Shown in pieces: positions 1 through 9,219 of a stretch of 64,000 nt of DNA. This stretch comes from Arthrobacter sp. 260 (GTDB taxonomy: Bacteria; Actinomycetota; Actinomycetes; Actinomycetales; Micrococcaceae). Below the pieces are notes generated by a model that was given only the letters and a program-made list of their open reading frames with translations, was not told the origin of the DNA and made no database searches. Where the stretch lies: assembly GCF_013116745.1 (NCBI RefSeq), contig NZ_JABFOE010000003.1, forward strand, positions 284,859 to 348,858, written 5' to 3'. The first letter of the stretch is position 1; every line of letters begins with the position of its first letter. The position numbers and the translations under genes are program-made.

Positions 1-313
1 CCTGGAACGCTTCGAGCAACTCCAGGTGAGGGACGGTGACGACATCCTGCTGTCGGAGGACGCGCTGCGGTCCCTTCCTGCATCCCTGAGGCAACGGGTC
101 CTCGCCCTCGCCGCGGTCCGGCTAGGCGGTGAACAACCCAGTTTCGAGAGGATCCGGGCTGCGGAGACACTACTTGAGCGGCGCGGCTCCGCGGGTCCGG
201 TGCAACTGGGTGGTTTTGTGAGCGTGCACCGTCAGGTGCGCGGGAAATCTGTTCCCCAAGGGGACCCAAGCTATGGCAGTCTTGTCTTTAGAAACAACCG
301 CGCGCTTTCCTAA
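1..313 (+). CDS. tilS: tRNA(Ile)-lysidine synthase, C-terminal fragment (5' end outside window)
   Basis: The reading frame is open from base 2 and ends at TAA 311-313, so about 103 C-terminal residues of a gene that starts upstream are present. TilS modifies the wobble C of the CAU-anticodon tRNA-Ile to lysidine in the cytoplasm, using ATP and lysine; the C-terminal part helps bind the tRNA. The N-type ATPase core is not in the window, so the family call rests on the tail sequence (residues such as [10 protein letters not shown]) and on position directly before hpt and ftsH, the usual actinobacterial order. A GTG at 26 is internal to the open frame and is not a likely start. Confidence 0.7.
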   Translation, partial: LERFEQLQVRDGDDILLSEDALRSLPASLRQRVLALAAVRLGGEQPSFERIRAAETLLERRGSAGPVQLGGFVSVHRQVRGKSVPQGDPSYGSLVFRNNRALS

Positions 314-354
314 GTCGCAGGCGCCGCCCAATCCAAAACCTTCAGGAGCAATTG

Positions 355-906
355 GTGGATTCACAGGACGTCCAGGACGACCTTAAGCATGTTCTCTACA
401 CGAAAGAGGAAATCCAGCAGCGCGTTGCCGAGTTGGCGGCCCAGATCGACAAGGACTATGCCGGCCGTGACCTTCTGATCGTCGGGGTCCTGAAGGGCGC
501 CGTCATGGTGATGGCGGACCTGGCGCGGGCGCTGCACTCCCACGTAACGATGGATTGGATGGCGGTGTCCTCCTATGGTTCGGGCACGCAATCCTCAGGC
601 GTCGTCCGTATCCTCAAGGACCTTGAGACGGACCTCATGGGCAAGCACGTACTGATCGTGGAAGACATCATCGACTCCGGTCTAACCCTTTCCTGGTTGA
701 AATCCAACCTCCAGTCGCGTGGCCCGGCCTCAGTGGAAATCTGCACTCTGCTGCGGAAACCTGAGGCAGCGAAGGTCAGCATTGACGTGAAATACGTTGG
801 CTACAACATTCCGAACGAGTTCGTGGTCGGTTACGGCCTCGACTTCGCCGAAAAGTACCGCAATCTTGACTTCATCGGCACCCTCGCCCCGCACGTCTAC
901 GAGTAA
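355..906 (+). CDS. hpt: Hypoxanthine phosphoribosyltransferase
   Basis: Purine salvage enzyme that joins hypoxanthine or guanine to PRPP to give IMP or GMP in the cytosol. The 183-residue product has the usual family length. The PRPP-binding loop [10 protein letters not shown] lies near residues 102-111, and the flexible-loop segment SSYGSGT near 72-78 is also present. I choose GTG 355 because AGGAG at 344-348 is six bases upstream; a TTG at 352 is possible but is only three bases from the same ribosome-binding site. It sits 41 bp after tilS, probably co-transcribed, and before ftsH, as in other actinobacteria. No truncation or missing motif is visible. Confidence 0.95.
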   Translation: MDSQDVQDDLKHVLYTKEEIQQRVAELAAQIDKDYAGRDLLIVGVLKGAVMVMADLARALHSHVTMDWMAVSSYGSGTQSSGVVRILKDLETDLMGKHVLIVEDIIDSGLTLSWLKSNLQSRGPASVEICTLLRKPEAAKVSIDVKYVGYNIPNEFVVGYGLDFAEKYRNLDFIGTLAPHVYE

Positions 907-1033
907 GCCCACCCGCCGGACGGTTCGGTTCGCCGTTAATCTGTCCGCCCATAGGGAACTTATGGGTGATTTGGTGCGTGGTTGAGTGCAGACAGTGTAA
1001 AGCTTTGTCTAGCTTTTGTTGCGCCGTCCGCGT

Positions 1034-1080
1034 GACACCGCAGTGACTGAGCACGGCAGTATTCGAGCACCGCAGTATTT
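1034..1080 (+). repeat. Tandem ~16-bp direct repeats upstream of ftsH
   Basis: Two adjacent copies begin at 1049 (GAGCACGGCAGTATT) and 1065 (GAGCACCGCAGTATT) and differ at one of 15 positions. A more degenerate third copy (GACACCGCAGTGACT) precedes them at 1034. The array ends about 40 bp before the ftsH start. An ordered, 16-bp-period array in a promoter region may be an operator for an unknown regulator, but I do not recognise the motif. Confidence 0.6.
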
Positions 1081-1122
1081 GCTTGTTAGCAGGAGGGACA
1101 GGGTCTTGCAGCCCTGAGACGA

Positions 1123-3195
1123 ATGAAATTTAAGAACCTTTTCAAGGGGCCCATCTTTTGGATCGTGCTCGCCGTCGTGGCGTTGCTGATCATTCTGCCC
1201 AACCTGTTCAGCACCAGCAGTTCACGGGTGGATACCAACGTGGGCCTCGACCTCCTGAATGACAACCAGGTGGAACAGGCGAAGATTTACGACGGCGACC
1301 AGCGGGTCGACCTCACCCTGCGCGAGGACTACGAGGACATGGGCCGGAGCGTCCAGTTCTTCTTTAGCACTGCCCGGGCCGAAGACGTGGTCGCGGCCAT
1401 CAACGCCTCCGACGTTGACGGCTTCACCGACCAGCCCGCCGAAAGCAACTGGTTCACCAGCTTCCTCGGCCTGATGCTGCCGTTGCTGATCATCGGTGCC
1501 ATTTTCTGGTTCCTGCTTTCCCGGATGCAGGGTGGCGGGTCAAAGGTGATGCAGTTCGGCAAGTCCAAGGCGAAACTCGTGTCCAAAGACATGCCGCAGG
1601 TCACCTTCAATGACGTCGCCGGCGCCGATGAAGCGGTCGAGGAACTGCACGAGATCAAGGAATTCCTGCAGGAACCCGCAAAATTCCAGGCGCTCGGCGC
1701 GAAGATCCCGAAGGGCGTCCTCCTGTACGGCCCACCGGGAACCGGTAAAACCCTCCTGGCCCGGGCCGTGGCCGGCGAGGCAGGAGTGCCGTTCTACTCC
1801 ATCTCCGGTTCCGACTTCGTCGAAATGTTTGTCGGGGTGGGTGCTTCCCGCGTCCGAGACCTGTTTGAACAGGCCAAAGCCAACTCCCCGGCGATCATCT
1901 TCGTCGACGAGATCGACGCCGTGGGCCGCCATCGTGGCGCAGGCGTCGGCGGCGGCAACGACGAACGCGAGCAGACACTGAACCAGCTCCTCGTCGAAAT
2001 GGACGGCTTCGACGCCACCTCGAATGTGATCCTGATTGCCGCCACCAACCGGCCCGACGTCCTGGACCCGGCGCTGCTGCGTCCCGGCAGGTTCGACCGG
2101 CAGATCGGCGTCGAGGCACCGGACATGCTGGGCCGCGAGCACATCCTGACGGTGCACTCCAAGGGCAAGCCGATGGCGCCCGGAGTGGACCTGAGGTCCG
2201 TCGCCAAGAAGACCCCCGGGTTCACGGGCGCCGACCTGGCGAACGTTCTCAACGAGGCCGCCCTCTTGACCGCACGCTCCAACGCGCAGCTGATCGATGA
2301 CCGGGCCCTTGACGAGTCGATTGACCGGGTCATCGCGGGTCCGCAAAAGCGCAGCCGGGTGATGAAGGAACTGGAACGCAAAATCACCGCCTATCACGAA
2401 GGCGGACACGCACTGGTAGCCGCTGCCCTACGCAATACGTCGCCCGTCACCAAGGTGACCATCCTGCCGCGTGGACGGGCACTGGGTTACACCATGGTGT
2501 TGCCCAGCGACGACAAGTACTCGGTGACCCGCAACGAACTGCTGGACCAGTTGGCGTACGCGATGGGTGGACGGGTTGCAGAGGAGATCGTATTCCACGA
2601 CCCGTCGACCGGGGCGTCGAACGACATCGAGAAGGCCACCTCCACCGCCCGGAAGATGGTGACCGAGTACGGAATGAGCGAGCGGATCGGCTCGGTGAAG
2701 TTGGGCCAGGGCGGAGGCGAGCCTTTCCTCGGCAGGGACATGGGCCATGAACGGAACTACTCGGACCACATCGCCTACATCGTCGACGAGGAGATTCGCC
2801 GCCTGATCGACAACGCCCATGACGAGGCCTACGAGATCCTGACCGAGAACAGGGACGTGCTGGACCGGGTCGCGCTGGAGTTGCTGGAACGGGAGACCCT
2901 CAACCAGGCGGAGATCGCCGAGGTCTTCACCGAGATCCGCAAGCGGGATATTCGCGACGTGTGGCTGTCCAAGGATTCCCGCCCAGTGCATGCGCTGCCT
3001 CCCGTCGTGTCGAAGAAGGAGCGCCAGGAAGCAAGCGAAGCCGGTGAACCAGCCCCTGAGACGGTGGCACCGCAGGACCAGATCGCCGATGCCCGACTTG
3101 TTGGCGACTTCGACGTCCACGGATCCGAGTTGCCAACACCTGAGACCGGCGACGCGTCGACCGGTGGGACGGACGCCGACGGACCTCGCCCCTAA
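1123..3195 (+). CDS. ftsH: ATP-dependent zinc metalloprotease FtsH
   Basis: Membrane-anchored AAA+ protease that degrades misfolded membrane proteins and short-lived regulators. The 690-residue protein has membrane helices near residues 11-28 and 115-133, a Walker A GPPGTGKT at 203-210, Walker B IIFVDEID at 258-265, and the SRH segment around 309-325. The zinc motif is HEGGH (425-429) with Asp501 in SNDIEKAT as the likely third ligand, so the protease appears active. The C-terminal tail after ~610 is acidic and low-complexity. Start ATG 1123 has only a weak ribosome-binding site; the strong AGGAGGG at 1091-1097 is about 25 bp away, with no in-frame ATG/GTG/TTG nearer to it. A 216-bp intergenic region with tandem repeats precedes the gene, suggesting its own promoter. 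Confidence 0.97.
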   Translation: MKFKNLFKGPIFWIVLAVVALLIILPNLFSTSSSRVDTNVGLDLLNDNQVEQAKIYDGDQRVDLTLREDYEDMGRSVQFFFSTARAEDVVAAINASDVDGFTDQPAESNWFTSFLGLMLPLLIIGAIFWFLLSRMQGGGSKVMQFGKSKAKLVSKDMPQVTFNDVAGADEAVEELHEIKEFLQEPAKFQALGAKIPKGVLLYGPPGTGKTLLARAVAGEAGVPFYSISGSDFVEMFVGVGASRVRDLFEQAKANSPAIIFVDEIDAVGRHRGAGVGGGNDEREQTLNQLLVEMDGFDATSNVILIAATNRPDVLDPALLRPGRFDRQIGVEAPDMLGREHILTVHSKGKPMAPGVDLRSVAKKTPGFTGADLANVLNEAALLTARSNAQLIDDRALDESIDRVIAGPQKRSRVMKELERKITAYHEGGHALVAAALRNTSPVTKVTILPRGRALGYTMVLPSDDKYSVTRNELLDQLAYAMGGRVAEEIVFHDPSTGASNDIEKATSTARKMVTEYGMSERIGSVKLGQGGGEPFLGRDMGHERNYSDHIAYIVDEEIRRLIDNAHDEAYEILTENRDVLDRVALELLERETLNQAEIAEVFTEIRKRDIRDVWLSKDSRPVHALPPVVSKKERQEASEAGEPAPETVAPQDQIADARLVGDFDVHGSELPTPETGDASTGGTDADGPRP

Positions 3196-3230
3196 CGGGC
3201 GGTCCTATGGCACCGCGTAGGATTACTTCA

Positions 3231-3848
3231 GTGACAGATTTTGACGATGAAGTGTTCTCCGCGGCACTCGCAGCGGCTGGCTCGCCGGTGGACCAACCGA
3301 GAATCCAGCGGGCGGTGCGCGAGATCCTCGCCGCCATCGGCGAAGACCCCGACCGCGACGGCCTGGTGGAAACCCCGAAGCGGGTGGCGAAAGCCTATGC
3401 GGAGTTCTTCGCCGGGCTGCACCAGGATCCGGCAGAGGTCCTTTCCACCACTTTCGAGATCGACCATGAGGAACTGGTCCTGGTCAAGGACATCCCGTTC
3501 TATTCGACCTGCGAACACCACCTCGTGCCCTTCCACGGGTCAGCCCACATAGGGTATATCCCCTCGGCTGAGGGCAGGGTCACTGGGCTGAGCAAGCTCG
3601 CTCGTCTGGTGGAGGTGTTCGCCCGGCGCCCCCAGGTGCAGGAGCGGCTCACCACGCAGATTGTCGAGGCCCTCATGACGCACCTGCAACCGAAGGGTGC
3701 GATTGTGGTGGTGGAGTGCGAACACATGTGCATGTCCATGCGTGGCGTGCGTAAACCCGGCGCCAAGACCGTCACGTCAGCAGTCCGCGGCCAGGTGCGG
3801 GACCCCGCCACCCGCGCCGAAGCTATGAGCCTGATACTCGGAAGATAG
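3231..3848 (+). CDS. folE: GTP cyclohydrolase I
   Basis: First committed enzyme of folate synthesis: it converts GTP to 7,8-dihydroneopterin triphosphate with a zinc-bound water. The 205-residue product carries the zinc site Cys94-Glu-His-His97 and Cys167 in [10 protein letters not shown] prefer GTG 3231: TAGGA at 3218-3222 is 8 bases upstream, and the resulting length matches actinobacterial FolE. ATG 3207 in the same frame would add eight residues. TAGGAT 3218-3223 is also a TANNNT -10 box seven bases from this GTG, so a leaderless mRNA is possible. It opens the folE-folP-folB-folK run, which is closely packed and probably one transcript. Confidence 0.96.
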   Translation: MTDFDDEVFSAALAAAGSPVDQPRIQRAVREILAAIGEDPDRDGLVETPKRVAKAYAEFFAGLHQDPAEVLSTTFEIDHEELVLVKDIPFYSTCEHHLVPFHGSAHIGYIPSAEGRVTGLSKLARLVEVFARRPQVQERLTTQIVEALMTHLQPKGAIVVVECEHMCMSMRGVRKPGAKTVTSAVRGQVRDPATRAEAMSLILGR

Positions 3849-3860
3849 GACCACACACCG

Positions 3861-4766
3861 ATGGATTCACTTGCAGCGGCACCGGGAACCGGGCCCGCCA
3901 CCTCTCCCCTCCCCGTCCTGCGGGTCGCGAAGGTAGCGAAAACCTTCGACGACCTCCCCTCCGACCGCTCCCTGGTGATGGGGGTCCTGAACGTTACCCC
4001 CGACTCCTTCAGCGACGGCGGCCGTTTCGCCAGCACCGACGACGCCATCGCCGAGGGTCTCCGGATGCACTACGCGGGCGCCGACATCATCGACGTGGGC
4101 GGCGAATCAACCCGACCCAACGCCGATCAGACGAGCCCCGACGAGGAGCAACAGCGCATCTTGCCGGTGGTCGCAGCACTGGTGAAGGCGGGAGCACTCA
4201 TCAGCGTGGACACCATGCACGCCTCGACCGCAGCCAAGGCGCTGGACGCCGGGGCCGCCCTGGTCAACGACGTGTCAGGGCTGGACTATGACCCGGCCAT
4301 GCCCGCTCTGATCGCTGAACGCAACGTCCCCTACGTGCTGCTGCACCGCCGGGGCACCGCCGCGACCATGGGCTCACTCGCCCAGTATGGGGAGGTGGTG
4401 GACGAGGTCATCGCCGAACTGATGAAGGTCCGGGATGCCTTCGTCGAGGCGGGAGTCGATCCCGGACTGATTATCCTCGACCCCGGCCTGGGCTTCGCCA
4501 AGAACGAGGATCACAACTGGGCGATCCTGCGCGCCGTCGACCGGTTCACCGCGCTGGGCCACCGGGTCCTGATCGGAGCGTCACGCAAACGCTTCCTCGG
4601 CACCCTGCTCACCTCAGCAGGGAAAGCCGCAGCCCCCCAGGAACGCGACTCGGCGACCGTTGCCGTCTCGGCCCTCGCGGCAGCCGCCGGTGCGTGGGGG
4701 GTCCGCGTGCACGACGTCGGCCCCAACCTGGATGCCGTCAAGGTTTCCGCAGCGTGGACCGACTAG
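3861..4766 (+). CDS. folP: Dihydropteroate synthase
   Basis: Condenses 6-hydroxymethyl-7,8-dihydropterin pyrophosphate with p-aminobenzoate to dihydropteroate; this is the sulfonamide target. The 301-residue TIM-barrel protein shows the signature NVTPDSFSDGG (44-54), the loop GGESTRPN, the strand motif SVDTMHA and the substrate-binding GASRKRFLG near residue 240. ATG 3861 has AGGA (3847-3850) ten bases upstream. The first ~35 residues are a low-complexity extension before the barrel. It lies 12 bp after folE and 11 bp before folB, so co-transcription is likely. Confidence 0.96.
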   Translation: MDSLAAAPGTGPATSPLPVLRVAKVAKTFDDLPSDRSLVMGVLNVTPDSFSDGGRFASTDDAIAEGLRMHYAGADIIDVGGESTRPNADQTSPDEEQQRILPVVAALVKAGALISVDTMHASTAAKALDAGAALVNDVSGLDYDPAMPALIAERNVPYVLLHRRGTAATMGSLAQYGEVVDEVIAELMKVRDAFVEAGVDPGLIILDPGLGFAKNEDHNWAILRAVDRFTALGHRVLIGASRKRFLGTLLTSAGKAAAPQERDSATVAVSALAAAAGAWGVRVHDVGPNLDAVKVSAAWTD

Positions 4767-4777
4767 GCGAGGTCCCC

Positions 4778-5167
4778 ATGACAACGGTCCAGCAGGACAC
4801 CATCACGATCACCGGCATCACCGCTGTCGGTTTCCATGGCGTCTTCGATTCCGAGCGACGGGAGGGCCAGCCCTTCGTCGTCGACGTCGTCCTGCACCTG
4901 GACCTCCGTTCAGCCGGAACGACCGACAACCTGGAAGCCACCGCCCATTACGGAGACGTGGCCGAGCAGGTGGTCGCCGCGATTACCAGCGAACCGTTGA
5001 ACCTCATCGAAGCGCTGGCTGAGAGAATCGCAGCCGGCCTGCTCGCCGGATTCCCGGCCGAAACGGTCCAGGTAACTGTTCACAAGCCCCAGGCACCCAT
5101 CCCGGTCACCTTCGGGGATGTCTCAGTCTCGATTGTCCGCACACGGATCGGTCAGGGATCGTTGTGA
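4778..5167 (+). CDS. folB: Dihydroneopterin aldolase
   Basis: Cleaves 7,8-dihydroneopterin to 6-hydroxymethyl-7,8-dihydropterin and glycolaldehyde. The 129-residue product is typical for FolB, with the GFHGVF segment near residue 18 and HKPQAPI near the C-terminus, which carries the catalytic lysine of the family. The frame is open further upstream inside folP, but ATG 4778 has AGGCGAGG (4765-4772) just upstream and gives the normal N-terminus. The stop overlaps the GTG of folK (GTGA), indicating translational coupling. Confidence 0.95.
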   Translation: MTTVQQDTITITGITAVGFHGVFDSERREGQPFVVDVVLHLDLRSAGTTDNLEATAHYGDVAEQVVAAITSEPLNLIEALAERIAAGLLAGFPAETVQVTVHKPQAPIPVTFGDVSVSIVRTRIGQGSL

Positions 5168-5676
5168 CCGGCAGGGTGCGGTCGGTACTGGCACTGGGCA
5201 GCAACCTCGGCGACAGCCACGGCACCCTGTCCCTCGCCGTCGCGGACCTGGTGGACAACCCGCGGGTCAGGTTGCGTGAAGTCTCACCGGTGGTCCGGTC
5301 CACCGCGGTTGGCGGGCCGGAGCAGCCCGACTACCTCAACATGGTGATCGAGGTGGAAACCGACCTTGGCCCCTACGAGTTTCTTGCCCACTGCCAGGCC
5401 GTCGAGAACCTACACCACCGGACCAGGGACGTCCGGTGGGGCCCACGGACGCTCGACGTGGACATCATCACGTACGGCGACCAGACTTCCGACGACGAGG
5501 TCCTCACCCTTCCTCACCCCCGGGCGGCCGAGCGTGCCTTCGTCCTGCAACCGTGGGCCTGGATGGACTCCACTGCGAGGCTTGGAGGACGCCTGGTAAC
5601 CGAACTGGTTGGCAGTACCGCCGACCTCGCAGGAATCCGACCCTATGAGGGGGCCGATACGCCGTGGGCACCGTAA
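5164..5676 (+). CDS. folK: 2-amino-4-hydroxy-6-hydroxymethyldihydropteridine pyrophosphokinase
   Basis: Transfers pyrophosphate from ATP to 6-hydroxymethyl-7,8-dihydropterin, making the substrate of FolP. The 170-residue protein has the N-terminal LALGSNLGD loop and the HPPK signature RWGPRTLDVDII, whose Arg and two Asp residues bind ATP and magnesium. GTG 5164 overlaps the folB stop by four bases. The 3' end overlaps the next gene by 13 bp. It completes a four-gene pterin branch of folate synthesis in the order seen in M. tuberculosis (folE-folP1-folB-folK). Confidence 0.95.
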   Translation: MTGRVRSVLALGSNLGDSHGTLSLAVADLVDNPRVRLREVSPVVRSTAVGGPEQPDYLNMVIEVETDLGPYEFLAHCQAVENLHHRTRDVRWGPRTLDVDIITYGDQTSDDEVLTLPHPRAAERAFVLQPWAWMDSTARLGGRLVTELVGSTADLAGIRPYEGADTPWAP

Positions 5677-6161
5677 AGTTCAGCTGGCTGGCCGGCTTCG
5701 GTGTGGTCGCGGCCATCGCCGGGTGGCTGGTCAACTGGTGGGCCAACCGCAATGGTTTCCCGGCACCGACACTGCACCTGAGTTCACTGCTGACGGTCGC
5801 GGCTATCCTCACCGTGACCCTGATCTTCGGGTTCCGGGTGCTGCGCTGGCGCAACGGCCGACGCGACCGCGCCCTCAACCCGATCCTCGCCGCCCGCACA
5901 GTCGTTCTCGCGCAGGCGACCGCCTACGCGGGAGCGCTGAACACGGGGTGGCACCTGGGCATCCTGGTGGACCAACTGTCACTGGTGGCAGTGCGTGGCG
6001 TCACCGGGTCGCTGTGGGGGACCATCGTGCTGGCTGTGAGCGGTATCGTGATGATCGTTGTCGGTCTGGTGGTGCAGGGATTCTGCCGGCTACCGCCCGA
6101 TGACGGAGCGGACGGTCTCGACCGTAACGGTAGCCGGAACGACGAGGGGGAGTATGCGTAA
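5664..6161 (+). CDS. DUF3180-family four-helix membrane protein
   Basis: A 165-residue integral membrane protein of unknown function with four hydrophobic helices, near residues 6-24, 37-55, 85-102 and 112-135. The cytoplasmic loop VLRWRNGRRDR and the following LNPILAARTVVLAQ are typical of the actinobacterial DUF3180 family (M. tuberculosis Rv3605c sits in the same place after folK). GTG 5664 overlaps the folK end, with GAGGGGG about ten bases upstream. It overlaps the next gene by eight bases. No catalytic motif is visible; its conserved place in the folate block suggests, but does not show, a linked role. Confidence 0.8.
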   Translation: MGTVKFSWLAGFGVVAAIAGWLVNWWANRNGFPAPTLHLSSLLTVAAILTVTLIFGFRVLRWRNGRRDRALNPILAARTVVLAQATAYAGALNTGWHLGILVDQLSLVAVRGVTGSLWGTIVLAVSGIVMIVVGLVVQGFCRLPPDDGADGLDRNGSRNDEGEYA

Positions 6162-6669
6162 GGAACCAATTGACCCGGATGGGCTCGTCTGGAAGCGGGT
6201 CTCGCCGAAGTACCTGACCGTCCGGTTGCTCGGCTGGGTGGTTGGCACGGTCATCAACCTCGCAATCTTCAGCATCCCCCTGGTCCTGGTCCTCACCGAC
6301 GTCTGGTGGGGTTTCCCGCCACTGTGGGTTGCCTGGGCACTGCCGATCATTACCCTGGTGATTTGTGTGTGGCGCGGAATCCTCATTCCCCGACAGGTCC
6401 GCGCGATCGGCTACGCGGAACGCAACGAGGATCTTCTGATCCGCACCGGTGTCTTCTACCAGCGCACCATGGTGGTGCCCTACGGCCGGATGCAGTACGT
6501 CGACGTTGCGGTGGGTCCGATCGACCGGGCCTTCGGTCTGTGCAGCCTGAAGCTGCACACCGCTTCCCCCGGCACCAACGCCTCCATCCCGGGACTGCCG
6601 GGCGACGAGGGTGCACGCCTCAGGGAGCAACTGTCTGCCCGCGGTGAGGCGAAGCTGGCCGGACTGTGA
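6154..6669 (+). CDS. PH-domain membrane protein, YdbS-like
   Basis: A 171-residue protein with two membrane helices (about residues 22-44 and 50-68) followed by one bacterial PH (bPH2) domain around 75-155. Typical features are the strand pattern LLIRTGVFYQRTMVVPYGRMQYVDV and the downstream FGLCSLKLHT. ATG 6154 lies inside the DUF3180 stop region with AGGGGG upstream. Its stop overlaps the GTG of the next gene (GTGA). A small one-domain protein followed by a large multi-domain partner matches the Bacillus ydbS-ydbT arrangement, a pair linked to envelope stress or bacteriocin tolerance. That role is inference here. Confidence 0.78.
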   Translation: MRKEPIDPDGLVWKRVSPKYLTVRLLGWVVGTVINLAIFSIPLVLVLTDVWWGFPPLWVAWALPIITLVICVWRGILIPRQVRAIGYAERNEDLLIRTGVFYQRTMVVPYGRMQYVDVAVGPIDRAFGLCSLKLHTASPGTNASIPGLPGDEGARLREQLSARGEAKLAGL

Positions 6670-8318
6670 CCACCCACGATCAGGCGCCACCGGACGGCCC
6701 CGTCGCCCCGGACCCCACCCTCCTGGCAACGTCAGAGGACCAATGGAGCCGCGTTCACGTTATTTCCCCACTGGTCCGCGGGTGGATTGCCCTGCTGGCC
6801 ATCGCATTCTTCGCCGGGCGGGACCTCTTTGAAGGCGTCCTGATCGGTGAAGAGTCACCCGGCCTGTCCGACGGCGGGGTCCGGCTCCCCTGGACGATCG
6901 CCATCATCGCCGGCGTGGTGGTGCTGGTGGCAGTGGGCTTCATGCTGTCCTGGTACTTCACCCGATACCAGGTGACCGAACACCATGTGAGGGTCAATTC
7001 GGGGGTGCTGTTCCGCCAGAACCGGCAGGCGCGGCTGGACAGGGTGCAGGCGATCGACGTCGTCCAGCCGTTCCTCGCGAGGGTCTTCGGACTGGCAGAA
7101 CTGAAGTTCGAAGTGGCCGACGCCGGAGAGTCCGCGGTCAAACTGGCCTTCCTGAAACTCAGTGACGCCCAACGTCTTCGTGCAACCATCCTGGCCCGTG
7201 CGGCGGGGGTCAGCATCGACCCCGAAAATCCGGAGGACATCCAGGAGGCGCCGGAGCGGGAAGTGCTGGCGCTCCAGCCGGGCAGGGTAATCGCCTCAAC
7301 CCTGCTTTCCGGGACAACCATTTTCCTCATCTTCGGTGTGGCGGCCGTGGTGGTGTTCGCCGTCACCCTCGACGCGGCGGCCCCGCTAGCTGTCATCATC
7401 CCCCTGGCCCTCGGTGTTGCGGGTGGCTACTGGAGCAGCATCAAGAACGGTTTCAACTTCCGGGCGGCCATCTCCCCGGACGGCATCCGGGTCCGCTACG
7501 GCCTGCTCGATACCCGGACCCAGACCGTCCCGCCCGGGCGGATTCAGGCCGTGGGAATCAGCCAGTCACCCCTCTGGCGTACCAAGGGCTGGTATCGGAT
7601 GACCGTCAATGTGGCGGGGTACGGTATTGCCGCCACGGGTGACGCCCAGGCACGGGCCACGCTGCTCCCGGTTGGAACCCGCGAGGACGTCCTGCAACTC
7701 CTTGCCCTGGTGCTCCCAAATCCTGGCACCAGCGAGCCGATCGAGGTGTTCACCGCCGGGATGGAAGGCAGGGACAGCATCGCCGGATTCCTGACCACCC
7801 CGCGGCGGGCCCGATGGATCGGGCCATTCGAGTGGCGGCGCAACGGATTCGCCGTCACCGATACGGCGCTCTTGATCCGCTCCGGGTTTTTCTGGCGAAA
7901 ACTCGCTGTGGTGCCGCACGAACGCACCCAGTCCCTGGCCCTGCATCAGGGTCCGGTGTACCGGCGTTTCGGGGTTGCCGACCTCCTGCTCCACACCACG
8001 CCCGGTCCGGTCAGCCCACGGATCCAGCAGGTTGATCAGCACACTGCCTGGCGGCTCTTCCACGAACAGGGCGTCCGGGCCGCCGAGGCCCGCCGACGGA
8101 GCGCGCCAGAGCAATGGATGAGGCCCGTGGAGGTGGCTGCGGCAACGCTCATGCCACCCGTGCCGTCATATTCGGACCGCGACTCCCGGGAAGCCCCTGA
8201 TAATCACCGCGGGGAAGCTCACGAACCCCACCCGATAGAAGCTCACGATCCTCACCCGGAGGAAGCTCAACGAGCTCCGACGGACCACCTAGGAGACACC
8301 CCTGATGGCCAACGCTAG
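6666..8318 (+). CDS. PH-domain membrane protein with three bPH2 repeats, YdbT-like
   Basis: A 550-residue membrane protein. Helices near 38-56, 76-98, 213-235 and 238-257 are interleaved with three bPH2-like domains, around 100-150, 262-335 and 395-470. Each has the pattern G-[VL]-[LF]-x-R/T-x5-P/D-x-x-R-[VIT]-Q. The translation start GTG 6666 overlaps the preceding stop, so the pair is coupled. The last ~50 residues form a hydrophilic tail containing the repeated unit EAHxPHP. Function is unknown; by analogy with YdbS/YdbT it may act at the cell envelope. The 3' end overlaps the next gene by 14 bp. Confidence 0.75.
   Translation: MTTHDQAPPDGPVAPDPTLLATSEDQWSRVHVISPLVRGWIALLAIAFFAGRDLFEGVLIGEESPGLSDGGVRLPWTIAIIAGVVVLVAVGFMLSWYFTRYQVTEHHVRVNSGVLFRQNRQARLDRVQAIDVVQPFLARVFGLAELKFEVADAGESAVKLAFLKLSDAQRLRATILARAAGVSIDPENPEDIQEAPEREVLALQPGRVIASTLLSGTTIFLIFGVAAVVVFAVTLDAAAPLAVIIPLALGVAGGYWSSIKNGFNFRAAISPDGIRVRYGLLDTRTQTVPPGRIQAVGISQSPLWRTKGWYRMTVNVAGYGIAATGDAQARATLLPVGTREDVLQLLALVLPNPGTSEPIEVFTAGMEGRDSIAGFLTTPRRARWIGPFEWRRNGFAVTDTALLIRSGFFWRKLAVVPHERTQSLALHQGPVYRRFGVADLLLHTTPGPVSPRIQQVDQHTAWRLFHEQGVRAAEARRRSAPEQWMRPVEVAAATLMPPVPSYSDRDSREAPDNHRGEAHEPHPIEAHDPHPEEAQRAPTDHLGDTPDGQR
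8214..8268 (+). repeat. 24-bp tandem repeat inside the PH-domain gene
   Basis: GAAGCTCA recurs at 8214, 8238 and 8262 with exact 24-bp spacing. It encodes two EAHxPHP units and the beginning of a third (EAQ) in the C-terminal tail. The copies diverge slightly, so this is a short coding minisatellite rather than a recent expansion. Confidence 0.75.
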
Positions 8319-9219
8319 TGGCAGCCGACGCCCAGGCCGGCTCGGAGTCGGCATCGTCGGTGCCGGCAAGGTGGGGGCGGTCCTCGGGGCCGCGCTCCGC
8401 GCCGCCGAACACGCAGTGATCGGCGTCTCCGCCGTCTCCGAGGCAAGCCTGGAACGCGCAGAGATGCTGTTGCCCGGCGTGCCCGTGCTGTCCATCCCAG
8501 AAATCGTTGAACGATCCGAGCTGGTACTGATCGCCGTGCCCGACGACGCCTTGCCCGACCTGGTGGACGGCCTCGCCAAGCTGGGGGCGTGGCAGCCGGG
8601 GCAGCTCGTCGCCCACACCTCCGGTCGGTTCGGTATCTCGGTACTTGAGCCAGCCAGCCGGTTGGGTGCCATCCCGCTTGCCCTGCATCCCGCCATGACC
8701 TTCACCGGTATGAGTCTCGATCTTGCGCGACTCCCCGACTGCAGTTTCGGCATTTCGGCGCCGTCAGCGGTGCTTCCCGTTGCGCAGGCGCTGGTGGTGG
8801 AGATGGGCGCCGAACCAGTGGTGATCGACGAGGCCCACCGGCCGCTCTATCACGCGGCGTTGGCGCACGCCTCGAACCACCTGGTCACGATCACCGCCCA
8901 ATCGACGCAGCTCCTCACCGACATCGGGGTCGAGCAGCCCCACCGGATGCTTGGTCCCCTCATGAGAGCGTCTCTGGAAAATGCGCTGTCTGCGGGGGAG
9001 GGTGCCCTCACCGGACCGGTGGCCCGGGGAGACACGGGAACAGTTGAAGCCCACCTCTCAGCGCTTGGAAACCAGCCGGCGGCCGACATCCGCGCCGCCT
9101 ACCGCTCGCTGGCCATTGCCACGGCGCAACGCGCCGTCGACCGCGGGCTTCTCAGCCAGGCACAGGGAAGCGCCATCTCCCGGACGCTCGCCCAGGGCCA
9201 GGAGGAACCTGATGCGTGA
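8305..9219 (+). CDS. Rossmann-fold and DUF2520 domain protein
   Basis: A 304-residue NAD(P)-binding-type protein. The N-terminal half has the dinucleotide loop [13 protein letters not shown] (about 14-26) and a later VPDDALPDL segment. The C-terminal half (about 150-290) is the helical DUF2520 domain, which resembles the dimerisation half of 6-phosphogluconate-dehydrogenase-like reductases. ATG 8305 has AGGAG at 8291-8295. It overlaps panC by eight bases. The same family lies before panC in M. tuberculosis (Rv3603c). That position suggests a pantothenate-linked reductase, for example a ketopantoate-reductase-like role, but no substrate can be read from the sequence. Confidence 0.82.
   Translation: MANASGSRRPGRLGVGIVGAGKVGAVLGAALRAAEHAVIGVSAVSEASLERAEMLLPGVPVLSIPEIVERSELVLIAVPDDALPDLVDGLAKLGAWQPGQLVAHTSGRFGISVLEPASRLGAIPLALHPAMTFTGMSLDLARLPDCSFGISAPSAVLPVAQALVVEMGAEPVVIDEAHRPLYHAALAHASNHLVTITAQSTQLLTDIGVEQPHRMLGPLMRASLENALSAGEGALTGPVARGDTGTVEAHLSALGNQPAADIRAAYRSLAIATAQRAVDRGLLSQAQGSAISRTLAQGQEEPDA

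Noticed and set aside
1540..2409. Long minus-strand frame antisense to ftsH
   Set aside because: It mirrors the third-position G+C pattern of ftsH and has no family resemblance or start signal.
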